A stretch of DNA of 23,609 nt from Parasitella parasitica (lineage: Eukaryota > Mucoromycota > Mucoromycetes > Mucorales > Mucoraceae), in the NCBI GenBank assembly GCA_025201805.1, contig MU619308.1, forward strand, positions 136,103 to 159,711, read 5' to 3'. The notes under the pieces were generated by a model. The model did no database searches. It was not told the origin of the DNA and saw nothing but the letters and a program-made list of their open reading frames with translations. The stretch's first letter is position 1, and every line of letters begins with the position of its first letter. Below are positions 1 to 9,300 of this stretch, piece after piece. The position numbers and the translations under genes are program-made.

Positions 1-798
1 ATCTGCCAAAGAATTACACTTTTGTTCATAATACATCTCCCAATGTATTATATACACATTCATTACACTAGGGTTCTACTGTCTAGCTGCATAATGTAAA
101 TCATGACTACCCATGATTTACTGTAAGACCCTGGGACTGATCTGAGATCCTGATGTGAGACCTTGCCATGTTATTGATATAACACCTGGAACTTTGCAAG
201 AGGTCTAATTACAACTTGTAGCTTATTCCTTATTTGTAAAAAAATTACCAACAATTAATATCATGATCCATGCATTATGACTAAGTTAGATATGACATAT
301 GTAGCCTTTATATGGATACAACAACTGTATTATGCTTCATAAAACCAGAAATGATTGTCGCTATCCGAGCATAACTTGGGTTACATCATTGGGCGAGGCC
401 TTTATCCAAAGTTATCTTCGAAAACAGTTTTATTCTTCTGATCTGCCATAATCTAGGATAGGAGATCATCAAAATGTACTTTGATTAAAGATTAGAGATT
501 GTCCAATGATGTGTTGTTATACTTGTCGAAACAGGAGGATAAGCCTTTGTTTCAAATCAAGAAGGTTATCTATAACACCGATCTGTGTTATTGACAACTA
601 ATAAGGTACTGTCAGATCAAAAATCAATAGCCTTGTAGTATAATAATACGTCGTACCTTGTTAAGGATATGATGTTGCTTGCAAATTACTCTTATCGATT
701 AGTATTGATTAGGTATTCTAAATAATTCACCAAGAATTTATGTAGTTGTAAAAAGTAAAACAGCGGATGCAAAGTTGAATATTTAATAAAGTAATCTC

Positions 799-904
799 AA
801 GTTGTCGTATCTCGTTAATTCAACGTTTTATTTTATACTTTTCTTATTTTCGATCTTGCATGTGTCAACGAATAAAATATCTTTAAGTTTTCGTATCTCG
901 TTAA
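799..904. repeat. Pair of 20-bp direct repeats
   Basis: AAGTTGTCGTATCTCGTTAA at 799-818 recurs as AAGTTTTCGTATCTCGTTAA at 885-904, 19 of 20 bases identical and 86 bp apart from start to start. The DNA between the copies is not itself repeated, so this is not a simple tandem array. Its origin is unknown; a remnant of a transposon end is one possibility. Confidence 0.6.
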
Positions 905-1044
905 CCTTTGGTTTCTATTATCTTTTTTGGTCCGACAAACAAACTGATCTTGACTTGATTATTAAGTTTATCTGATAAATCAACCATGTCTAAATATACT
1001 AGTCATCCCATTCTACTACGCATTTTTGCTCATGCTCGCTTATG

Positions 1045-1069
1045 ATGTATTATACCAAGTATAATACAT
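1045..1069. repeat. Perfect 11-bp inverted repeat with 3-bp spacer
   Basis: The arms ATGTATTATAC (1045-1055) and GTATAATACAT (1059-1069) are exact reverse complements separated by CAA. The AT-rich context raises the chance of coincidence, but 11 perfect pairs with a 3-base spacer is still notable. No gene is adjacent. Confidence 0.65.
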
Positions 1070-1784
1070 AACCGCTAAGATTTGATCTATATCGTAAACA
1101 GACTTAGTGCTATCTGGCAACAAACATTTAAAAATATGTGAACGAAAAAGTGCACGTATTATATAAATTTAGCAACTGAAAACTCAAAGTAATTTCATAT
1201 TAACGCATATACGTTTTGATATAGAGCAAAGTGAAGCCTGTTTGACATAGCTAATAGAGGCATGATTAGAGCAACCTCATATATTTGTTTTTCACTGGGT
1301 CACATGTGTATCAGAAGCTCTGAGCAAAAATAGTTTTTATTTTCGTAATTAATTAATTGAGATAAACACAAGATATCATCAGATAATTTTTAAAGCTGTA
1401 GACTTTGTTGTATTTTATAAGATGTTAAGCTACACAAACTACCATATTGTTCAGGTTAGCATCGATAAGCTTCTATTCCCTGGGCTCCAATAGTATGTCA
1501 ACCATTTATCCTTCATATTACCTCAAAGGCAATAAGTGATTCGTCTGTATACCTATTATTACGAGGTCAAACCTTTAAATTCTAATTATACACGAAATTG
1601 ATCATGTAGAACAATTTTTATTGCAGCACACATAATAAAAATTTAAGCTGTTAAGTTATCTTGTGCATCTTTTTCACAAACTTTTCATTCAATTTTGGAA
1701 GAAATCTCGTACATCGATCGCAGTAAATTTTTTGGACAGTTGTGTGATAAAGTCTTTGCACATGTAATATTTTTCACAGTGAGT

Positions 1785-2465
1785 TTACAATGGCTCTCTA
1801 TCTAAGCAAGCTTGAAACTTCGATACAGAGTATCTGCAGAAACCTTGAAGATCACTTAAGAAGATGTTAATATATAAGTCACCAATTTTGGATGGTAAAG
1901 GTTCTTCTTTTAGCAGCTTCTGTCGCTTTTTCTTGCTCTTGCATACTGACCAAAACTGCTCGATAGTATTTAGCTCAGGAAAATACGGTGAAAGATAAAA
2001 AAAACCATAACCTATATGTTCGATGTACTTCTGAATTTCTAAATGAGAATAGATTGGTGCATTGTCCATAAAGATATAATGCCATTTAAATTGTTCATGC
2101 CTATTCAGTACATCTAATGTTATAGCCAGAATGTTGAAATAATGACCTTCTTTTCCTTTGTTCACGATCTATACAGATCCTCCTCCAGTTTTTCTTTTCT
2201 TTGAAGGCTCAATTTTTTTTTGGGCGCCTTATATTAATATTCAAGACACCATATAAAGCAATAGCAGCCAATATGATGATGTTGTTTGCTGTCATTTTTA
2301 GAACAGTGACAAATAGCGTAGACCAAGCTATAGAGCGATTCATGTTTATATTCATGAGCTGCTATCTCCTCTTCTGTCACCTCTATAATCTTCATCGGTT
2401 TTCTTGGTGGTTTCAAATTAATTGTTCCGAAGAGTATTGTGCATTATCCACTTTCATTTCATAAT
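1785..2465 (-). pseudogene. Tc1/mariner transposase, 3' half, decayed
   Basis: This is the C-terminal half of a DDE transposase of the Tc1/mariner (IS630-related) superfamily, which cuts and pastes its own element. Between 1785 and 2165 one frame stays open and shows FMDNAPIYS, with the second catalytic Asp, then SPYFPELNTIEQFW, with the third acidic residue. Exactly 34 residues separate them (DD34E, as in Tc1). It ends with a natural-looking stop after LDREPL. Further upstream on this strand NINMNRSIAWS (about 2318-2352) and NIIILAAIALYGVLNI are recognisable, but a frame change and stops separate them from the open part. The first catalytic Asp and the DNA-binding N-terminus are missing. An open stretch beyond 2353 containing KPPRKPMKIIEVTEEE may be an N-terminal piece joined by an internal deletion, so the 5' limit is uncertain. 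I found no terminal inverted repeats. The copy is non-functional. Confidence 0.85.
2318..2352 (-). repeat. 35-bp segment repeated in inverse at 5106-5140
   Basis: The reverse complement of this stretch matches 5106-5140 at 34 of 35 bases, and similarity stops abruptly on both sides. Both copies encode the transposase motif NINMN-x-SIAWST. The two transposase fragments therefore overlap only here and point in opposite directions about 2.75 kb apart. They come from different copies of closely related elements, or from one duplicated and rearranged locus. Confidence 0.85.
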
Positions 2466-3447
2466 ATGAGCTTCTTATACTTTCTCATTAAAAAAATTGC
2501 ACTTTCCATCTACATAGATAAAAGTATTCATGTTATAACTACGGAAGAAAAAGACGTGATTTTATTCAAATTATAATCTATACAGCAAGGAAAAAGGGCT
2601 GAGTGTGCCCAAAGCCGCCAGAAAGTGTATGCTCCCAAGAAGTGGTGGCTACGTTCTATCGAAGAAATTTAATGTGGGTAACTGAGATACTCTGCCCGGT
2701 AAATCAATGAAAGAAAAAAAAAGCCAACAGAGGAACACTAGCGAAGCTTTTGTCCCAGCATTGAATTATTTCAATAGGAATCCTTCATCGACCGGTCTTG
2801 CCCAAACCTAAAAGTAGATAGTGACATGATATGCTCAAGCAAGGAATATTTGTAGCAAGGTGAGGTCAATTTGGCTCAAACGCACATATTTGTATTTGAG
2901 AAGCTTTAAGCTCCTTTACCCATGTAAGCACTGCCAAAATGAAGTGGCCATTTTACTGGAATCACTCAAAGACCATTATGAGCCTTCATTTAATACACCC
3001 GAAAAGCTTATCCAGGTCGCCATGCATTGGAGCAATTAGCTATTTTGTTTCACCTTGCTAATGAAAGCCACAACTAACAAAAAAGCGAAAATTAGTAACG
3101 TTTGTATATTGTTGAATATTACATAGCTAACCGTGAGTATTCACCAATATTAACATTGCAGCAAGTAGTTTGTAGTTTAGCAATAGCTGATTTTAGTCAA
3201 ACCAAAATGATTATGACATGGTGCGGTTAACAAGTTCAGTAGCAAGATAACACGTAGCGTTAAATAATTGAAATGTAGAGTTCCTCCAATACTCTTCATA
3301 TTGGTGCACCAAAAGAGCGCATTCAACATGCATTTACAAGAAAAAAACTATACAAATATGAAATTTTTTGTTTTCCAAGATAGTTTCTCATCCAGGAAAA
3401 GAATTTTCATCTGCTTCTTCAGACGACGAGGATGGAAATTGAAAAAC
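2466..3447. other. Intergenic stretch with weak coding relics
   Basis: No intact gene is visible. On the plus strand a 69-codon frame without ATG runs from 2830 to the stop at 3037-3039. It contains LYPCKHCQNEV and ends VAMHWSN; the CxxC pair hints at a zinc-knuckle relic, but I cannot assign a family. A second short plus-strand frame ends in an acidic tail, SSASSDDEDGN, just before 3460. Either may be the broken end of an older gene or may arise by chance. Confidence 0.35.
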
Positions 3448-4649
3448 CTAATTCACAATTTCTGCGCATATCCAGGCTGACAACATGGATGATAAAACAG
3501 TAACCCCAAAGTTTTCAATAGAGAGGCTAATCTCGATAGTTTTGCGCCTAGTAACACAAGTTACATATTTCATGGATATGTCTACTTGGAGCTTGGTATT
3601 AGCTAAGCAAGAGTGAATATAGCCGACAGTTTGCAAAGATCCTTTCAATTCTGCTTTGTTTTCCGGAAGGCTATCAAGCATATCTTTAAGGATTCTTGGT
3701 GATTTGTAGAATGCGTCTTTAAAGTGACCCAAAGAATTATCGTAATTTCCTTTAGCTTCAGCTGCACCAAATTCTAAAATTTAACTATGATGTTTTACTT
3801 GATATGTCCTAAATACAGATTCGCAATTGCGACCCATGCTCTTTTTAACCATCAGTATAATTCAAACTTGTCAAAACATACCTCTATCATTCTCCAGATG
3901 TGCGCTTGGTACAATATTTCGAAGTGATGTTTCTTCTTATTTCCACTTTCGTATTCGCGTAATAAATCGTACACTGTGTAATTGATCCAATCCTATGTCT
4001 TTATCTAGGTTATCTCCAAAAGTATGATTTTGAGATTGTGTTTGTCTGTATGTTTTACCACATGTGTTGGAGGCAAAGGCAGCTTCTTCTCTTCAAATTC
4101 GAGGGTTTTGTTATGTTCTCCCTTAGTAAAGACACAGTATTCGGCATAGCTTCAATCACCCGGGTCTATTGTGAAAGATTTGCCCGGATGATCTTCTTGA
4201 CACTGTGAGCTAAATATGACTAGTTCGTTGTCCACATATTTGCCTGTACTTGATCTCCATCCTTTGTCTGAATCCTAAGCCTCAAACATCTTGACCAAGT
4301 TATCGCAACCGTTATCTTCTGTATAACTGTAAAAAATATCATATTCGATCAAAGTTGACTCATTCTCAATAGCAGTTGTTTCTTCTTCCGCTGCTTGAGT
4401 TTTTTTTTTATTGTCTTCTTGTATTTTTGACGTGCTTGACGCTTTTTAATTGTTTCGTCTCTGACTGGCCCAGATAATCATGTCTTTGATATTGTTACTC
4501 TTATTAAAGTCTGGACCCGTGATTTCTGCTAAACATTTTGCAAATTCTCTCTTAAATGAAGTTAAACATTCAGTTTTGGTTGTTTTTGCGAAATTTACAA
4601 CATTGAAATTGTCGTGGTTTTGCTTTAGATACTCAACGTTATAACCCAT
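3448..4649 (-). pseudogene. Broken copy of an uncharacterised protein family
   Basis: Several open stretches in different minus-strand frames read in order like one damaged protein. From the 5' end they are: 4649-4446, starting MGYNVEYLKQNHDNF; about 4300-4150 with GWRSSTGKYVDNELVIF and HPGKSFTIDPGD; about 3991-3853 with DWINYTVYDLLREYE and FEILYQAHIWRMIE; and 3732-3448 with ILKDMLDSLPENKAEL, LQTVGYIHSCL and LQVDISMKYVTCVTRRKTI. Stops and frame changes separate them, so no full product can be made. From memory the motif order resembles a large, multi-copy family of hypothetical proteins in Mucorales genomes with no known function. I know of no catalytic motif in it. It lies between two transposase relics, so it may have been cargo or a bystander. 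A chance run of spurious ORFs is less likely, given the length and soluble-protein-like composition of the pieces. Confidence 0.5.
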
Positions 4650-4654
4650 TTATA

Positions 4655-5189
4655 TGCAAGCAAGGTTTAAGCTTGCGCAAGTCAGTTGCGCAGCTCAGTA
4701 TTTTGCATGCAACAGCTCAAAGTTGGAAGAAGAAATATGAAATGAGTAAGGATATTTTTAAAAGAAAAGAAGGAAGCGGTCAGCTCCAAGGTAGGCCACC
4801 AATCCTTGAAGAAGAGAACCAGAAGTATTTTCTTGATCTGGTAGATGATACTCCTTCTTTGGTCCTAGATCAAATGATGGAATGTCTCACTTGCCAAATT
4901 CGAGGGCTTGGAAATATCCAAAACTTCATTTTGCAATTTCGTTAAGAAAGAGTGCAAAATAAGCGCAAAACGTGCGTATTTCTATTTTGTAAATAGAAAT
5001 AGTTTTGAGAAGCTAAAAAGCGGGAGACAAGAATGGGTTCAACGTTAGCTACAAACAGATATGGACTATTTAAGCAATTATGTTCTTATAGACGTATCAG
5101 GTTTTAATATAAACATGAATTGCTCTATAGCTTGGTCTACCAATGGCGAAGGTGCCATTGTGAAAAAGGTGTATTCCAAAATAAAATGA
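4655..5189 (+). pseudogene. Tc1/mariner transposase, 5' half, decayed
   Basis: This is the N-terminal half of a Tc1/mariner-type transposase. A helix-turn-helix-like start (CKQGLSLRKSVAQLSIL, then HATAQSWKKKYE) leads into a linker with GRPPILEEENQKYFLDL. A single frame change near 4905-4915 is needed to continue into FVKKECKISAKRAYFY and NSFEKLKSGRQEWVQ. A stop interrupts around 5045, and then comes VLIDVSGFNINMN, which holds the first catalytic Asp (usually IDE; here the Glu position reads Val). The frame ends at TGA 5187-5189, shortly after SIAWSTNGEGAIVKK, and the C-terminal catalytic half is absent. It starts almost back to back with the oppositely directed pseudogene at 3448-4649. It is non-functional, and I saw no terminal repeats. 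Confidence 0.8.
5106..5140 (+). repeat. 35-bp segment, inverted partner of 2318-2352
   Basis: This is the partner of the minus-strand segment at 2318-2352, with 34 of 35 bases identical. The only difference is the base that changes Arg to Cys in the encoded NINMN-x-SIAWS motif. Confidence 0.85.
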
Positions 5190-6100
5190 AGCTTTAAATG
5201 TAGTACAGAGTTTTCTTTTATTTGATTAAAAGGCGACATTCTATCAGATGATAGTTATTAATTATGAGTAATTCAACTCATTTAAATAATAAACAAATAA
5301 TAGATATACCTTTGTACAAGAGGGCATATCTAATCTGAACAGAACACTGAAATCTGTTGCCAGTTTCAATGTAAGGCATTCTATAATACGAAAAGTAGCA
5401 TGTTTTGACTCATTTTCACCGTAAATCAAGACAAGGAATAGTAATTTATCTAATGATGATGCAACAGTAGCAAATTCTGGCATTAGTAGAATGATCTTCG
5501 ATTCACGTCTTCATTATACAGGTTAAGATAATTAACGAGTAATAAAGTAAAATTGATGTATGAATCTAAAGTGGTTGACTCCCTCACTTGTGTAATGCTT
5601 TGTGTTACCGAATGTAGTGAGTTTGTTAATACGGGTCCATGTACCTGGTGTGCGACTATCCACAGTATACTCAAATGCAAATAATTTGGTCAATTAGCCG
5701 TCTAGTCGGTTGGGGTTATTGCCTTCATTTACAAATCCAAATTAACCCTCAATCAGATGTTACTCTTGTTTTGCCGATCCACTAGTTAAATTAGGTCAAG
5801 TGCCTTGCTTTATTGTATAATTGAAGATTACCATACATATATGTATATATACACACGGAGAGGAAGAGAGAAAAAAAGAAATAATAATCAGCATGTTTGT
5901 TGTTGTACCTAGTACAGTCGTTTTACGTTTGTTGTGTCTCAGGGCAGAATAGTTTTGTTGAATAACAAACATAGGGAGCATCTTTACTGCTTTATCTGTT
6001 GCAGCTTGATGTTTTAACAGTATAGCAATGGTAATGTTGTAGAGCATCTAGAAACATTTTATTATTTGCAATGTGTTTAAATAATACAAAAACCGCCTGA
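5190..6100. other. Intergenic DNA with a doubtful minus-strand relic
   Basis: No gene is supported. Two abutting minus-strand frames, 5680-5483 and 5483-5262, would give a continuous hydrophobic, Leu-rich sequence if joined by a frameshift (DSYINFTLLLVNYLNLYNE, then MPEFATVASSLDKLLFLVL). I recognise no family, so this may be a decayed gene or chance. A short TACATATATGTA palindrome with dinucleotide-rich flanks lies near 5835-5850. Confidence 0.35.
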
Positions 6101-6102
6101 GC

Positions 6103-6181
6103 CTGAGCAATAATCCTTTTTGTTTGGTACTATATAGAGACGAGTCGTCTCAATTTGAGTTAGTGAACTGAGCAATAATCC
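6103..6181 (+). promoter_or_regulatory. Candidate fab1 promoter: direct repeats, dyad, TATA-like
   Basis: A perfect 14-bp direct repeat, CTGAGCAATAATCC, occurs at 6103-6116 and 6168-6181. Between the copies lie a TATA-like stretch (CTATATAG, about 6130-6137) and a 15-bp dyad, GAGACGA-G-TCGTCTC (6137-6151). The block sits 175-253 bp upstream of the fab1 ATG, a sensible place for a core promoter and factor binding sites. The arrangement is seen directly; its regulatory role is inferred. Confidence 0.4.
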
Positions 6182-6355
6182 AAACACTACTGCCTATTTA
6201 TAGTGACTGCAAGGCGATGCCATAATTTGCTTCTTTTCTTCTTGTTACATATTTCAGTTGTAATGATTATCGGCCATCATAATTAAAGCAAGGTAAACGC
6301 ACAGGAAGGCAAGATATGAATGTCTTTCAGATCTTAAATACAATTGCGTAGGAAT

Positions 6356-9300
6356 ATGGACAAACAACGCAAGTCCAGCTTAACCAGTTTCAATTTTCAA
6401 ACACCCGAGGACACAGTAAATGAAGAGGGAGTACTGTCAAAAATATTTGACAAAGTGTTCCAAGCCGTAGGAGGATATTCAGAACATGAGTACAATAGCC
6501 GCGACGACTCGATTCATCGCGAGCACCAAAAATTGCCAAACTCAATTAGCACAAACTCAAGTCTCAGCAAACATCTCACAACAGCATCGTCATCTACCAC
6601 CATCTCGTCTTCCTCGACCACCGCTAACGTCAAGGAAGATTTTTCTACTGCTGATGCAGTTATACCAAGGTCCGCAAAATTTACTACCACTACCACTGCA
6701 ACAACGACAACTATTGTCACTGTAGGCAATCAAAAGATTGAGCCAGCCTCGCCTATATTGACTGAACCTAGCAGCACAGCTGCCACAGTCCAGTTTATAG
6801 TACCAAGCAGCAACAAAAAAGCACAGGAGCAACATGACACATTAGAGTACTTGCTACAGTCGCCTTTAAATAAAAGGAGATCCATTGATAGCGACACTCA
6901 ATCTGTTGCTACAAATTTCTCCATTAGCAACTCAAATTCACTGTCTAAAATACTGGCGAGATTGCGAGGGCAAAAGAGCGACAAAGAATTTTGGATGCCT
7001 GATGAGCAGTGCAAAGAATGTTATAAATGCCGCAAGCCATTCACATTGTTGAGAAGAAAGCACCATTGCCGTACATGTGGTACAGTATAGACTTGCTTCG
7101 AAATGTGCGTGTATGTGTATGCATTCGATTCACTCACACTTTCGGAAATAGGCCAGATCTTTTGCAACAGATGTGCATCGCATGTTATTTCAGGCAAATT
7201 GTTCAAACAAAAGGGACAAGTACGGGTATGCAACTTTTGTTATGCAGAGCAATTACTACAGCTTGGACATGAAAACTCATCAATGGAAGCAGCAGTAGCT
7301 ATTCCTCCACCACCGCCTCCACCGCCACTTCCGCCTGTGACGCAGGGAGATTATCAAATGAATCAGCAAGACCAATCGCATGTAAAGCTACCAAAGGAAC
7401 AGCAATCTATTATACCATCTCAAAAGCCCCCCTTGGCTGTACCTCAGATGCAGATTCCAACCACTGCATTAAAGCAAGCACGAAGCACATATGGTAACGA
7501 CAATACCACGACGTTTGCATTGGAAATACCTGCACGTGGCAGTGGATCTTATATCGCTAATGCAGTTGCAGCATCATCACCCATTGAGAGGTCCTATTTT
7601 AATTCAGAGCATTTTTCAAGCGCAGTTGACTCGCCCACAATTCCAACCATCACAACTACCAATGCAACAGCAGCAGCAACGCCAACAGCAACAACACCAA
7701 CAGACACAGGAGGTTTGAAACGTTTGTTTGACGCCGGTACATCGTTACTCAAATCATCAACATCACGACCACGATCAAATACGTCATCGTCCGCTCCACT
7801 AGAGGACACAAGATACCCACAGCAATCGTCAATGCAACCGCCTCAATCTCCATGGGGACCATTTTCGCCCTACCACCTGGACCGTGGGGGTGGTACAGTT
7901 TTAGCGGAATCGCAACTGAGTCCTTTCCCAGGTAATCATCATGCTACTGCATCCGACCTTTACCAGGATCAGTTGCACCATTATCCTCAATTCCACCATC
8001 ACGGCAGTCATCATCATCATCATATTCATCATGCTCCCTATCCTCACAGCCATCTTCATCATTCTATATCAGCAGCATCCAACAGCACGCCTATTGCACC
8101 ACCTTCTCCTTTGATCAGCAAGACCTCTCTGTTACATACTGCAACAAGACCAGACGCATTGTTAGCCACGCCATCCAGCAGCACAGCAACTACAGCAGCA
8201 ATAGGAAGTGACGATGAATCTTATGACCAAAGGTTGCGTATCAAACGCACCGAAGAGCTGCGTGGTATGTCATCTGGCCGACCATCATTCAATTCGCTTC
8301 GACGACTAAGTTTGACTGGAAGCAGTAGCTCTGGTGGTGGTGGCGGCGGTGGCGGTGGTGGTGGCGGTGGGAACAGTAGTTGTGGTAACAATAACGGCGG
8401 TAATAAAAAACTGATGCGACATGGCAGCAGCAAAATTCGGATCAATACGATGAACTTGCCCAAATCTCACGGCGAAGAAGGATCTTCAGTAGCGTCGCCT
8501 TTTGTCTTTGACATAAACAACAATAACGAGTCGACTGCATCGATGTGGACAATGAATCGATTAAGACTGCCACCCAGACAACGGCGATTGTCTGGCCCGC
8601 CCCAATCTGTTGAACTAAGTCAAAGCGCTCGCACACACGCCCGCAAGATGCTTCGCCAATTAATGCAGGAAATTGCCTTGACTTGCACCGCCAAGGAGGA
8701 GTGGGAGGAGGTGATTATGAATATTTTGCTCAAAGTGACAAACAACGTTCAGCCCGATATTCGTGCAGGCGACGATATGGATGTTCGACACTATGTCAAA
8801 ATTAAAAAAATACCAGGCGGATTACCAAGCGACAGTTTTTATGTGAAAGGCGTTATTTGCACGAAAAATGTAGCCCACAAACGCATGGCCAAGAACATAG
8901 CTCATCCAAGGATCCTCATCTTGATGTTTTCCCTGGATTACTCGCGCGTAGAAATGGAAAACCAGCTGCTCTCCATTGCTCCTGTCATTTCTCAGGAAAG
9001 GGAGCATGTTCGGAAACTGGTGGGGCGCATTGTAGCATTGAAGCCTTCGTTATTGCTGGTCAAGTCCACCGTGTCAAGGCTAGCTCTCGAGTTTTTACTG
9101 GCTGCCAACATTCCGGTGGTGCACAATGTAAAGCCCAGTGTTCTTGAAGCCATTGCACGATGCACGCAGGCAAGTATTGTTACTTCTGTCGATAAGCTGC
9201 AGAATGGATTGTCCTTTGGTCGCTGTGGCTCGTTTGAAATTCGCACCGTCATGCACGAATGGCTGCCTAACCGAAGAAAAACATTCTTGATCTTTGACGA

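Larger units (their letters stand above)
1..1784. other. AT-rich intergenic DNA, no gene seen
   Basis: All reading frames are densely interrupted by stops and I recognise no protein or RNA gene. Apart from a 20-bp direct repeat near 799-904 and a 25-bp dyad at 1045-1069, I see only AT-rich unique-looking sequence. It could be old transposon-derived DNA too decayed to read. Confidence 0.6.

Noticed and set aside
5262..5680. A minus-strand gene formed by two abutting frames
   Set aside because: It needs a frameshift, shows no family motif and has a Leu-rich composition that AT-rich DNA easily produces. It is noted only as a doubtful relic.
6293..6330. Possible 5' UTR intron (GTAAAC...CTTTCAG) before fab1
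   Set aside because: It would be only 38 bp, shorter than every other intron in the gene, and it is not needed to explain the start codon.
6344..6355. Upstream TTG start giving four extra residues to fab1
   Set aside because: Nuclear genes of this type start at ATG, and an ATG lies at 6356 in the same frame just after the in-frame stop at 6335.
7491..7718. Plus-strand Gln-rich frame within fab1
   Set aside because: It is an out-of-frame reading of the ACN/CAN-rich linker of fab1, where low-complexity DNA keeps several frames open.
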